Assembly: GCA_020746995.1 (NCBI GenBank)
Contig: JAGPXD010000001.1
Location: forward strand, 1,178,001-1,242,000
DNA: 64,000 nt
Source of the DNA: Plectosphaerella cucumerina
Taxonomy: Eukaryota; Ascomycota; Sordariomycetes; Glomerellales; Plectosphaerellaceae
Direction of reading: 5' to 3'
Shown here piece by piece: positions 11,041 to 22,408 of this stretch. The notes under the pieces are model-generated. The model ran no database searches. It saw only the letters and a list, made by a program, of their open reading frames with translations, and was not told the DNA's origin. Position 1 is the first letter of the stretch; each line of letters starts with the position of its first letter. The translations under genes and the position numbers were made by a program.

Positions 11041-12933
11041 TCACCCGGCACCACTTTCCTTGGCCTGTTTCATTTTCGCCATCAGCATCCCCAGCGCACC
11101 ATTCTCGCTGGTCACAGTTGGTATGGACAGTTGCGAGAGCACGCCTGCCATTTCCGACATGCCCCACGGTAATTGATCATGGCCCAGTATGCCTTTTGCT
11201 TTGACAAGATGAATGCCTTCGAGGATTTCGGCCATATCCTGACTGTCCCACACACTCTCCCTCCGGTGAAGAGAGCGCAACAGCTTCACAGTCCTCTGCT
11301 GCAAGTCGACATCGTCGCCGCAGTTCAGCCCGGCAAGAGTCACTGCAGGAACCATCTCGACAGCAAAGCTAAAGTTGGGCTTCGCCTCGGTCCCTCCAAG
11401 AGCAGGTGCGAGAGATTCCGCTATGGTGAGAATGTCGCGGCAGTCGTCCGGAGTGATGTCTTCGTTCATACCGTGAAGCTTAATCAAGGCGCCCCATACG
11501 GTCGAATGTAACGACAAGACGGTTGCTTTCCGCAGTTCAACAGCAGACGCGACGCCGCTGTTACGTAGGTTGGTGAAGAAGAGGTTGAATCGTGCTTGCC
11601 ACTTGAGGAGCATGTCATCGAGAGTAGCCCATGTTATGCCAGCAGGGGCAAATGGCGTCGACGGTTCTCTAGGCGACGGGCCGGATTCTGTGCCGGGTGA
11701 ACTATCGCACGTGAAAAAAGTCGAGTCGAGAAACGAGGTGTAGACGACGTCAAAGTCATGAAGTGTTTCCTCAGCATCGGTGGCCGAGCTGAACGGCACA
11801 GTGGGGTCGCCCATGTCGAGCGAGGGAGCGAGAAATGAGCCATGAGTCGGCACGAGTTCGTCGGCGACGTATATGGACGTGTCAAGGTGCAGCCGCGACA
11901 GCATGCCGGCGACATCGTGGAAGAGTTGAGGATTGCTGCTGCAGCTACTGCTTCCGCCACCGCCAAGGGTCTCAGGGGCTGCAGCCGTAGACCCGGGCTG
12001 ACAGGATTCGAGCAGCCGCCAGCCGGCTCGTAGATGGCGCAGGGACTCGGCATGGCGGCCGACCATGTTCTCCAGGGTGGCGAAGATGACACAACAGACG
12101 AGGACGGCGTCGATGTTCTCTGGCGTGGGGGAGGACATGAGCGGCTGGATCTGGGAGATGGCGCGATTGTAGTGCTCGATGGCCAGGTCATGCTGTGTGC
12201 CGAATGGGCGCCGCCTGTCCCGGGATAGAAACGCGCGGTGGGCAGCGGCAAAGGCGCAGAGGGCGTGTTTGACGGGCTTAACAGTGTGGCTCAGCGGGAG
12301 CGCGTGGTTGTACCAGAAGACGGCCGGGCCAGAGCCGAGGGCAAGGTCTGCCACAGTGAAGCGACGAGCGTGGTCGAAGAGCTCCTTCTCCATCGGCAAG
12401 CCGGGTATATCCATGTTGATGGGCAGGAAGCAGAGCATCATCTGGCCGAGCTCTGAGCGCAGATTCTCATTGCGCGGCTTCATGCGGCCCTTGGTGGGCA
12501 TGGCCACTGCACGACTGGGTGCCTTCGCCCGAGCCTTGTCTGGTGCTTCGTAACCGAGACATCGCAGGCCGCTGGCGATGCAGCGCCGACAAACGGGCTT
12601 CTCTTCGTCACATTTGAGATGGCGCGTCCTGAGATCCGGCAAGTGGTGAGCTGAGTGAAGGGGGCGCAGGCGAGGGAACTGGAAATTTAAGTAGTCGACT
12701 CACTTGCTGCGGATTGTTGTCAGCTTCATTCATTGACTGACGTCAATTCTCTGGTTGCAGCGCACTCACCATGTAACGCATCCTGTCCTCGTTTTTGGTA
12801 CGCTTTTCCTAGACCACTTGACCCTCTTGGGGCCGCCGGGGGTTCCTGGGCCCGCGCCCGCGCCGGCATCGGCGGGGCCCCCGGAGCCCGCTTCCGCTCC
12901 GGATGGCGTGTTTGCCTGGCTCAGTGTCGACAT
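11041..12933 (-). CDS. Zn2Cys6 transcription factor with split zinc finger
   Basis: Proposed exons are 12933..12770, 12706..12704 (3 nt) and 12628..11041, giving 584 residues. The first exon starts MSTLSQANT, is Gly/Ala/Pro-rich, and ends in VPKTRTGCVT plus TG of a cysteine codon. The 3-nt exon CAA, flanked by GCAG and GTGAGT, completes Cys and gives two bases of Lys; the third exon continues TRHLKCDEEKPVCRRCIASGLRC. This restores the C-x2-C-x6-C-x6-C-x2-C-x6-C cluster; no single-intron join does so. The rest (LFDHARRFTVADLALG, ALCAFAAAHRAFL, LLVCCVIFATLENMVGR) matches the fungal-specific regulatory domain typical of this nuclear family. Many annotation pipelines would start this protein inside the finger. 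It lies tail-to-tail with the PL4 gene, so it may or may not regulate it. Confidence 0.85.
12704..12706 (-). other. 3-nt micro-exon (CAA) in the Zn2Cys6 gene
   Basis: On the minus strand the sequence reads ...CAATCCGCAG|CAA|GTGAGTCGAC... The upstream intron (12707..12769) begins GTGAGT and has an AGCTGACAA branch site; the downstream intron (12629..12703) ends GATCTCAG. Inclusion yields TGC AAG (Cys-Lys) exactly where the second zinc-finger cysteine must be; skipping it yields Trp and destroys the finger. Confidence 0.75.
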
Positions 12934-13656
12934 GGCGGGAGCGGTGAAGAAGTGAGTGAGTGGCGAATGAGATCTTAGCAGCTGCCTGCAGGGCCAGATC
13001 GAACGCAAGCGAGGCTGTTGGAGAATGAACGTCAAAATATGATTGAGAACAAACTTGTCCTTTTTGCTCGGAACGGATAAGACAGTCAGGCCGTTGAATC
13101 TTCCCCGGCCACCGCTTGCTTTCCGTCCACAAAAATGCACAGCATCCTAGAGTTCCGGCGGCAGCCCCCATTGGTTGCCGGTAGTCCAAGCGGAGCCAGG
13201 GGCTAGCGTTTGCCCCTTTTCGGCCTCGCCGCGTGTCATGCTCCAGGCACCAGGCAGCTGCAGGGCTGAATGACGGGAAGGAACGAACTGCTGTGGAGGG
13301 GAAGGAGGAGATCGGGATGAAGAGATTCAGTTGGTTGACACATTTTTGATGCAGTCATCCAGATCTAGGCCGCTCTGCCACGTCAGACAGGCAGGCTGCC
13401 CTTCCTTCCTTATCAAAGGTGAATGGGTTGGGTAAGATGTCTGGCAGGACATCGGAAGGTGCCCGACACCTTATTTAGGCCGCACCCCGCCAGACGATCT
13501 TTACTGCCCATCTTCACAGCATGTTGGCTACAAATTGAAGGAAAAGGTAATCGAAAAGCTACCAGCCTCGGCTCACGGCAGTTGCCGCATTCCGAATTCT
13601 TTCCAGCGACCGACGGACCGCCACGACTCAGCACCGTGGACTTGACGTCAATCAAC
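12934..13656. other. Divergent promoter region, Zn2Cys6 factor / BCS1-like gene
   Basis: 723 bases between divergent starts. Contains scattered CCTT/AAGG and pyrimidine-rich tracts but no recognisable gene, repeat or strong TATA box. Confidence 0.5.
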
Positions 13657-15408
13657 ATGGAGCAAGAACGTGACAAAGCCCACACCGACCCGGTCGCAAT
13701 TCCGACCACTGGCGCCCTTCATAGCGTTCTCGACCTTTTCTTTCCTGGCTTCGGCGTCTTCGCAGAGTCGGCTCGCCAGCATTGGGGCTTCGACCTAGGC
13801 CAATACGTCCACATCGCCCTTGCCGTCGCCATCGCCTTCTACGCCTGGTCCCTAGTCAGGGATGTCCTTCTCGGATCTCTCAAGACCATCTTCTTCTCGA
13901 CCGCGGCGATCCCACCAGACGACGAGATTTACGTGCGTCTCACCTCTCCCCCACCCATCGTCCTCCCTGATCCATCCCATCTCCCATAACCCACCCCTGC
14001 CGCGCGTCAGCCCAACTGACCCCATCCACCCGTGTTCTAGAATGTTGTCATTAGCTGGATCGCGGCACAACCGACCGCTACAAACTCTCGGCGCTTCTTT
14101 GTCAACCTCAACCTCGCGACGAAACCATGGTCCCCCTGGATGTACCATGGCCACGACGAGCAAGATGATCCTGCCGACAACACCTTGTCCTACACGCCTA
14201 GCTACGGCACGCACCTCCTCTGGTTCCGCGGCCGCCCTGTCTTGCTGAATCGCTCCAAGGGCGAGCCGCTGACTGGCATTGGCGGCACGACGAAGCGCGA
14301 TGATATCAGCCTATCCTGCTTCGGATTCTCTGCCGACACGCTCAAGAAGCTCCTCGAAACCGCCCAGGCCGACCACCTTCGCAAGGATCATGACAAAACC
14401 GTCATCTATCGCGGCCACATGGGCGTCAACACCGGCGCCAATTGGTCGCGCGCCACCTCTCGTCTGTCGCGTCCCTTCGATACCATCTACACCCGCGCCG
14501 GGCTGAAGGAGACCCTCGTCAACGATGTCAAAGACTACCTTTCGGCAGAGACCAAGGCCTGGTACGCCAACTGCGGCATTCCCTGGCGTCGCGGCTACCT
14601 TTTGACAGGCCCGCCTGGCACCGGAAAGTCGTCCATCAGTTTCGCGTTGGCGGGCCACTTTGGTCTCAAGATCTACACGGTCAGCCTGAGCTCACCGGGC
14701 GCCACCGAGGAGAACCTGTCCATGCTCTTTGAACAACTCCCGCAGTCGTGCATCGTGCTCTTCGAAGACGTCGACGCAGCTGGCCTCACTCGGACGAGGG
14801 CCGCCTCGTCAAAGGATGTCCCGTCACGAGCGCGACGCTCGCGGGGACCCTCATCTCGCCCAGGTCTGTCGCTATCGGGCCTGCTCAACCTTCTCGACGG
14901 CGTCGCGAGCCAGGAGGGACGCATCCTCATCATGACGACCAACCACGCCGAGGACCTCGACAAGGCGCTCATTCGCCCCGGGCGCGTCGACATGACCCTG
15001 CATTTTGGCCTCGCCGACGCAAACATGGCCGGCGCCATTTTCAAAGGCGTTTTTGCACACCTCCATCGGCTGCATTCAGCAACAGCCGACGACATTGACG
15101 ACGACGAGACTGGCAGAAAGCGCCAGGCAGAGACGGTCAAGGCCAAGATCGAGGGAATGGCCAGCGATTTCGCTTCGAGAATCCCGCCTGCCGAGTTCAG
15201 TCCCGCCGAGATCCAGGGCTATCTGATTCGGCACCGAAAGGAGCCCGAGGCAGCTCTGGACGGGGCCCATGACTGGATCAGCGAGGCGAGAAAGAGGAGA
15301 AAAGAGGAGGCAGAGGAGCTTCTACGTGCAGGAGCCGACGGCGGTGAGTCTGCAGACAAGGGAGCCGAGGAGGGCGAAGAAGCAACCAACGACAGCGAAA
15401 GCGAGTGA
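13657..15408 (+). CDS. BCS1-like AAA ATPase, mitochondrial type
   Basis: Two exons, 13657..13932 and 14041..15408 (108-nt intron), giving 547 residues. Order of parts: a membrane segment near residue 50 (YVHIALAVAIAFYAWSLV), the BCS1 N-terminal domain (DEIYNVVISWIAAQP, LLWFRGRPVLLNR, YRGHMGVNTGANWSR, RPFDTIYTRAGLKETLVNDV), then the AAA module with Walker A GPPGTGKSS, Walker B CIVLFEDVDAAG, sensor MTTNHAEDLD and the IRPGRVDM arginine motif. BCS1 itself inserts the Rieske protein into respiratory complex III; fungi also carry several divergent paralogues whose roles are unknown. The basic insert after LTRTR and the highly charged Glu/Lys-rich tail after residue 470 suggest a paralogue rather than canonical Bcs1. 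Assignment to the superfamily is firm, the exact substrate is not. Confidence 0.9.
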
Positions 15409-15806
15409 CCGGCCGGCCCAGGCCGAGGCCGAGAAGAATCTTCTCCGGAGAATGGGCCTAATATTACAGAATTTCTCCATTTGAGGAACAATTCCGCCGG
15501 CTGCGAGCCACCCCCAGCGTCCCCGCGTTGCCCGACTCCCCATGTCTCCACCGAACAAGCCGGTACTCGATGCAACGTCGCTCCGCCCAAGATGCACCGC
15601 GATGCCTCCTATTGATGCGCTTGTCAACCACAACCGACGCTAACATCGCGATCGTCCCTGCAACCCCCTCACCACTCTCGGGCTGATTGCTGCCGACATC
15701 AACCAACAACCGAGAAATATCGTCATTGCCCAGGGGCAATGCAGCTGTCAACCGAAGGCGCACGGGTATTCCCCTGGCCCGGATGCCACCCGATCACTCC
15801 ACGCAG

Positions 15807-15826
15807 GCGGGGAAGATGTCGCGGGG
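15807..15826 (+). promoter_or_regulatory. Paired CreA-type carbon-repressor sites
   Basis: GCGGGG occurs at 15807..15812 and again at 15821..15826, both fitting the fungal CreA/CRE1 consensus SYGGRG, just upstream of the TATA box of the beta-galactosidase gene. Tandem sites of this kind are what glucose repression usually needs; function here is inferred from position. Confidence 0.5.
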
Positions 15827-15835
15827 GAGAAATCG

Positions 15836-15843
15836 TATAAGAG
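15836..15843 (+). promoter_or_regulatory. TATA box of the GH35 gene
   Basis: TATAAGAG lies about 80 bases upstream of the beta-galactosidase ATG at 15924. Confidence 0.5.
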
Positions 15844-15923
15844 CTCCCGTCTCCGCGCGGCGGATTGGCCACCGCTGCTGATACCTCTGCCTCACGCCCG
15901 TTCCGACTCGGCATCATCGCATC

Positions 15924-18900
15924 ATGGTCCGCCTGGCGCTTTTCCCGCTTCTCCTGTCCGCTGTGACGGGGCTTGTCGCGGCTCAAGGCAACAGCTCCGA
16001 GCCCCTCCAGGACAATGGTCTGACCAACCTCGTTCAATGGCATGTGATGATCTTCCGCTGGTCACGGTCGACGTCTTCAGAGACTAACCTGCTACTAGGG
16101 ATACACACAGCTATGTGATCAACGGCGAGAGGCTGTTCCTCTTTTCGGGAGAGGTAAGTGCACCATGCTCGTCTGCTCAATGCACAGCAGGCTGACCTCG
16201 TCAACGACAGTTCCACTACTGGCGACTCCCAGTGTATGTTTGCCGACATCAATACTCAAGCCTCAATACTAATAATCTCCAGCCCCGAGCTCTGGCGTGA
16301 TCTCCTCGAGAAGATGAAGGCGGCTGGGTACGATCTGCCCCCGAAATTCATCAACCCTCCGCTTCTCGCTGACACGGTATAGCTTCAATGCATTCTCCAT
16401 CTACAACAGCTGGGGCTTCCACGAGCCCGCCCCCGGCGTCCTCGACTTCGACACGGGCGCCCACAACTTCACCAGCATCATGACCATCGCAAAGGAGATT
16501 GGCATCTACCTCCTCATCCGCCCCGGACCCTACGTCAACGCCGAGACCAACGCTGGTGGCTTCCCCCTGTGGCTGACCACGGGCGAGTACGGCAAGCTGC
16601 GCAACGACGACCCCCGCTACACGGCCGCCTGGGAGGGCTACTGGACGAGGATCTCCGAGATTATCGAGCCGCACCTGGTCACCAACGGCGGCAATGTTGC
16701 CATGTTCCAGGTCGGTCTCTCCTGGTGTCATTGCGGCGCTGAGGCTGACGATGCTGTGTAGATCGAGAACGAGCTCGGTGGCCAGTTCACGAACGACGCA
16801 GCCAGGACCATCAACAAGCCTGTGGCCAACTATATGCAGCTTCTTCAGGACGGCGCCCGGGCTGCGGGCATCGACGTCCCTGTCTTCCACAACGCCCCCA
16901 ACGCGGTACGTCTGCCCTGTGAGAGAGGTGAGATGCTGTTGCTGACTCGGACTAGAGGACCTTCTCATGGTCTCACGACTTTGAGCCTAACGCGCTGGGC
17001 AACGTCGACACCGTCGGTCTCGATAGCTACCCCTCCTGCTGGAGCTGCAACCTCAGCGAGTGCACTCGCTTCAACGGCAACTACGTCCCCTACGTGCGTA
17101 CCTTTTACATCGACTTTGCGCAGCAACTGACATGCTCGTGAACAGTTGATCGCCGACTACGTTAGCTACTTCGACGTTCAGGCCCCGTATGTCGCATCTC
17201 TCTTCCATGCCATTGCCCCTTGCGTTTGCTGATACCTAGTCCAACAGCACCCAGCCCAACTTCATGCCCGAGTTCCAGGGCGGCTCTTACAACCCCTGGG
17301 GTGGCCCAGAGGGCGGTTGCCCCGCAGACATCGGACATGAGTTCGCAAACCTCTTCTACCGCGATCTTGTGGGCCAGCACTCGACCGCCATCTCGCTTTA
17401 CATGATGTACGGCGGCACGAACTGGGGCTGGCTTGCATGCCCCGTCGTTGCCACGAGCTACGACTACTCGTCGCCCATCTCAGAGAACCGCTACATTGGT
17501 GACAAGTTCTACGAGACGAAGCTGCTGCCTCTCTTCACGCGGGGTACGTTTCAACAGGGTTGATGGCTTGGCAAGTTGCTGACGTGATTTAGTTGCCCAT
17601 GATCTTACACAAACGGCCAGGGTCGAGAGCGTAAGTGCTGCCTGATTCTTCAGCCATCTTGTGCGTTAAATCGTGCTAATACTTTGCCTCCAGAGCGTTC
17701 GTCGGTCGACCAACCCCCAAGTCCTCGTCACCGAGCTTCGCAACATCGACAACGATGCTGGCTTCTACGTCGTCAGGCACTCGTACTCGCCTTCGGGCAC
17801 CCGGGAGGTCTTCCAGGTTGACGTGGACACCTCTGCTGGCCAGCGTAAGACATGTCCCTCTACAACAACTCACACGGACGAAAAGCTGACCGAACAGTGC
17901 GCATCCCTCAGCACGGGGGACAGATTGCCCTCAACGGCCACCAAGCCAAGATCCTCGTCACCGACTTCAACTTTGGCGCCAAGAGCCTGCTATACTCCAC
18001 CGCCGAGGTCCTCTCCTTTGTCGTTTTTGGCGACTCTGAGATCCTTGCGCTGTGGCTGCCCGAGGGCGAGACTGGCGAGTTCACCGTCAAGGGCGCCGAG
18101 AGCATTGAGCAGATCGGCGATGACCAGCTCGGTCAATTCGAGGTTATCAAGGGAGACGACGGAGTCACTGTCTCCTACACCCAGGAAGAGGGCATCTTCA
18201 CCGCCGCCCTTGATGATGGCACGACCATCCTATTCCTCGACCGCCAGGCGGCCTACCACTTCTGGGTTCCGACCCTCACCAATGCGCCTCATGCGCCCGT
18301 GAACGAGACCGGTGAGTTCAATGGAGAAGTCTGGCGGGACATTGACTAACGCCACCTGCTAGTTTTCGTCCACGGCCCCTACCTCGTCCGGTCCGCATCG
18401 TGGGACCAGGCCACTCGCACCCTCGACATCCAGGGAGACCTCGACGCGGCCACCACTCTGACCGTCTTCGCCCCTGCTTCCCTGTGCACACTCAAGTGGA
18501 ACGGCGAGAAGGTCAAGATTGACTCCAGGGAGGGCCACAAGTTCACTGCTTCCCTTGAGGGCCCCCAGGCCTTCGAGCTCCCTGCTCTGGGCTCCTGGCG
18601 CTACACCGACAGTCTGCCTGAGATCTCGGCCGACTACGAGCCTACCTCGGCCGTCTGGGTTGGTGAGTTAATGCCAAGTCGTTGACAATTGGAGACCGTG
18701 TCCTGACCGATAATAGTGGCCAACCGCACCAACACGACAAACGAGGTGATCCCGGATCTGAAGAACCCGGTCCTTTACGTCGACGAATATGCCATCCACT
18801 ACGGTAACCACATCTTCCGTGCCAGCTTCCCCACGACTGAGAACCCCCCGACCGGCGTTCACCTTAACCTCACCGGCGGTCTGGCGTTCGGATACTCCGT

Positions 18901-19696
18901 CTGGCTCAACGAGGACTACATCGGCTCCTACCTGGGCCTGTCCTACCTCGGCGCTTGGGGCCAGGACTTCTCGTTCGACAACGCCACCCTGTCCACCGAC
19001 GGTGAGAACGTCCTCACCATTCTCATGGACAATTCGGGCCACGACCTGCGTGAAGTTGCCCTCGCTCCCCGTGGCATCACCAACGCCACGCTCCTGGGCC
19101 CCGACGAGTACGATTTCTCCGAGTGGAAGATTGCCGGCACCGCCGGCGGCGGCCAGGGCTACATCGACCCCGTCCGCGGTCCCCTCAACGAGGGTGGCCT
19201 CTACGCCGAGCGTCTCGGCATGCACCTCCCCGGATTCGACGACAAGGGCTGGACGGCCCACCCCGCCAACGCCACCACGCTCGACCACCCCTCCGCCGGC
19301 GTCAGGGTCTACCGCACCACCGTCGACCTCGACGTCCCCGCCGGCCTTGACGTCTCCATCTCCTTCAAGCTCACGGCGCCCTTCTACAAGGGTCTCGCTC
19401 CCAGCCAGGAGGGCTACGGCAACCAGGTCAGGACGCTCCTGTTCGTCAACGGCTACCAGTTCGGCCGCTTCAACCCGTACATCGGCCACCAGACGTCGTT
19501 CCCTGTGCCGCCTGGCATCCTGGACTACCATGGCGAGAACACCATTGCCGTGACTGTCTGGAGTCAGTCGGCCGATGGCGGAGAGCTCAAGGTTGATTGG
19601 GAGCTGGATTACGTGCACACCACCAGTTTTGACCTGGGCTTTGACAGCAACTACCTTAGGCCGGGGTGGACTGAGGACAGGCTGCAGTATGTGTAG
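15924..19696 (+). CDS. Secreted beta-galactosidase, glycoside hydrolase family 35
   Basis: Fourteen exons: 15924..16039, 16099..16153, 16211..16233, 16283..16327, 16383..16710, 16762..16905, 16956..17093, 17146..17186, 17248..17543, 17593..17630, 17694..17844, 17898..18311, 18363..18662 and 18717..19696, giving 1022 residues, the normal size of fungal GH35 enzymes. Hydrolyses terminal beta-galactose from lactose and plant galactans. A signal peptide (MVRLALFPLLLSAVTGLVAA) leads to the TIM-barrel: NGERLFLFSGEFHYWRLP, IRPGPYVNAETNAGGFP, acid/base IENELGG and nucleophile PEFQGG, then YMMYGGTNWG; beta-sandwich domains follow to the C terminus. The first intron has a GC donor (TG|GCATGT...CTAG); only this joins QW to DTHSYVING. 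Two exons are just 23 and 38 nt. It is tail-to-tail with a lactose-permease-like gene, supporting a galactoside role. Confidence 0.93.
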
Positions 19697-19882
19697 GGTT
19701 GATAAGGTTCTCCTCACATGCGGTCGCGAGTTAGGCGCAGGGTTGCAGAACTGTAAATAGGACTGGTCCTTTGCCAATACATATTGACCGATCATCGAAT
19801 GCTGTTCCGGGTCAACTGCAACTACTGTCTGACCCGGACTTGCTTCTATTTGGGCTACCTAGGCAAGGCTTCTGCTCAACTC

Positions 19883-21658
19883 TTAAATGGTGGAAGTAAC
19901 CAGTCGGGTATTCTTATCTGCAACGTCCTTCTCGCTCGTCGTGTCGGGGTCCTCAAGTTTCGAGGGCTCGACGTGGCGAGTAGGCTTCCAGTCTAGAGTT
20001 TCTCGTCAGCGACACATGCCACGATGAGAGATATAAGATAGCGACTTACCACGCGTGTGCCAGGCAGGAACTCCGGCCTCAAACATCTCATCAATGTCCT
20101 CAAGGGTCTTGTTGGCGAGCTCCGGCATCCAGAAGACGGCCCAGAACAGGCCAAGAAGAGCGATGCCGCCGAAGATGAAGCCGACCTTTGAGCCAAGCCA
20201 GGCAGGCTCATTGAGAAGGAAGGGCAATGTGAAGGTGACGACGAAGTTGGCCAGGTTGGAGACGGTGAAGAAGACCATGGTCGACTTGTCGCGGAGCTTG
20301 ACGTGGCAGATTTCGGATTTGACAACCAGCAGGCTGGACCATCATTAGTATCATGTAATCAGACTGACTTGGTGTGAACTTACTTTGCCCCGAAAGACGG
20401 GAAGTAGGTGGCAGGGAACATCATGGACATGGCCACGATGCCCTCCTTGACTGAGCGGCTTGGGTTGGCGACCATGCCGAGACCGCCCATGGTCATGAGC
20501 GCCAGCATAGTCAGGGTGCCGGCAACGAAGAACATGGGGCGACGGCCCGTCTTGTCGACGAAGAAGATGACGATCGCGGTGCCGAGGACCAGCAGGACGC
20601 GCTTGATCATGGTGGCTGTGAAGGGGTCGAAGACTCCAATGCTCTTGATGAAGACGGTTCCATAGTTTGAGGCGAAGGATTGACCGGTTGCTTGGGTCAG
20701 GAAAGCTGCGATGGTGCCGTGGAGGGTGCGTTTCTGGACATGAGGGGTCAGTTATGTCTGGATTCAGAAAGTGATGTGAAGACTCACCCTGTTAGTGCCC
20801 TTGAGCATGTCGGACCAATTGCCCTTGACGTTGTCTTCCTCGACAGCTTCGAGCAGGTACTTGGCCTCCTCCTCGGCTGGGTAATCGGCCTCGGCTCCGT
20901 TGAGGTAGCGCAGGCTCTTGACTGCATCTTCGTAGCGGCCCTGCCTGACCAGCCAACGAGGCGACTCGGGAACAAGGAAGGCAAGCAGAAGGGTCAGAAC
21001 GGGCCAGATGAACATGAGGCCAAAGGGAATCAGCCAGCAGTTGTCGTCCTTGATCTTGCTCGTAAAGTTCGTGACGATTGATGAGATGAGGCCCGCGAAG
21101 ATATGGTCGAAGGCGTAAAAGGCGACGAAGGTGCCTCGAACGGCGGCGGGAACGATCTCAGCCTGATACATCGGGACCAGCCAGGCTTCGATGCCGACGT
21201 GGATGTAGATGATCATGCGACCAACGAGCATCTGGCTGTAGGACTTTGACGTGATGCAGACCAGGCACCCGATGATACAGACGAGGTTCATGGTGACGAG
21301 GACCAGCTTGCGGCCCCATTTCTCGCCGACCTGGGCGCCGAAGATGACGCCTAGAGAGTAGGAGATGAGGGGGAGGGAGTTGAGGTAGGACAGCTTTGCG
21401 GATGTGAAGCCGTGTCGGTCCTGGCCGGGGAGCCACTCTCCGAACTTTCTCTCAAATGCTGTGGACGCGAAGGTTAGATTAAGCGATTTGTTGTCGGTGG
21501 AGGCACTCACGCGTCATGGCCTGGGTTGTGCTGAGCACCGTCGTCTCGAAGCCAAAGGTGAAGACGCTCAGCCCCAGCACGAAAGTCGAGAGGATCAGGT
21601 TACGGGTGACATTTTGCGTCACCCGCTTGTTGTGGTTGGTGAGGAACGAGACGAGCAT
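19883..21658 (-). CDS. MFS sugar transporter, lactose-permease-like
   Basis: Five exons: 21658..21511, 21458..20788, 20733..20384, 20333..20050 and 19992..19883, giving 520 residues with about twelve membrane helices. Sugar-porter signatures are present: VGEKWGRKLVL after helix 2, VGRMIIYIHVGIEAWLVPMYQAEIVPAAVRGT, VPESPRWLVRQGR at the central loop, FFVDKTGRRPMFF, and ELANKTLEDIDEMFEAGVPAW near the end, the last being typical of the fungal quinate/lactose-permease branch. The N terminus is short (MLVSFLTNHNKRVTQN), as no upstream in-frame ATG exists. Likely imports a disaccharide or other sugar by proton symport at the plasma membrane. Its 3' end lies 186 bases from the GH35 beta-galactosidase, and a Zn2Cys6 gene follows upstream. 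Lactose or galactobiose is a reasonable substrate guess. Confidence 0.9.
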
Positions 21659-22408
21659 GGCGGGCAGACGGTCCGATGCCGAGTCTGAACTTGTGATGCT
21701 TGTTGTCTTGGTGATGCCCAGGATTGATGCCGATGTAGGAGAGGGAGACCGACTCTTTATATCAGGGCGTTGTCAAGCTCCTGCTCCGGCCGAGACTTGA
21801 AGGGCTTTTCGTCAATTGCTCGAAGGGATTGCGTTTTTTGCGAGACATGGACCATCATCGTTGGAAGTCCTGGTTAAAGAGAAACTATCGGACTCCAATG
21901 TCGACGCCATCTTCGGGATGGCCCCGAGAAGCCAGTGAGAAAAGACATGATACCATCATCCTCGTGGTTCACATCATTCGAAAGACTTCCGCGGACGAGT
22001 TCGCGTCGCGAAGGGGAGCACTTCCGGGGCATGGAGCCAATAGGAAAGGGAGCTCGGGACGTTCCCCGAGGTCATCGTGGGGCGTGTCGGTTGTGTGCTC
22101 GACTGGCGGATGACGCCATCCCGTTCCCCGAGCATCCTGGCAAGGATAAGGGGAATTAGGGGTCTGTTGCTCGGACAAATTCGTCCCTACTCAAGCTAGG
22201 TAGGCCGACGGCTTCCGGGACCACATGGCGTAGCACGCTCTGATCTCTCGACAGACTGAGATCCAAGATGCAGCAAGTTCCAGGATCTGAGGATTGGGTA
22301 TGGCTAATGGCCATTCATTGTATCGAATGGCCCACAGCCTCGGCTGATCTACCGCGTTGATTGACTCTGTGGGAAGTGAGACCTTCAAGCAAACCGCTTC
22401 GGCCATTG
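21659..22408. other. MFS promoter and 3' side of Zn2Cys6 gene
   Basis: 750 bases with the TATA box above and CCCCG/CGGGG motifs around 22020-22130 that could bind carbon-repressor or Zn2Cys6 proteins. No gene seen. Confidence 0.5.
21756..21762 (-). promoter_or_regulatory. TATA box of the MFS transporter gene
   Basis: TATAAAG on the minus strand lies about 100 bases upstream of the ATG at 21658. Confidence 0.5.

Larger units (their letters stand above)
15409..15923. other. BCS1-like 3' region and GH35 promoter
   Basis: 515 bases. The right third carries a TATA-like element and two CreA-type motifs described separately. Nothing coding is supported. Confidence 0.6.

Noticed and set aside
18668..19795. 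375-codon minus-strand frame opposite the last GH35 exon
   Set aside because: Mirror ORF from GC-rich third positions; valine/glycine-rich, no motif, fully antisense to a certain exon.
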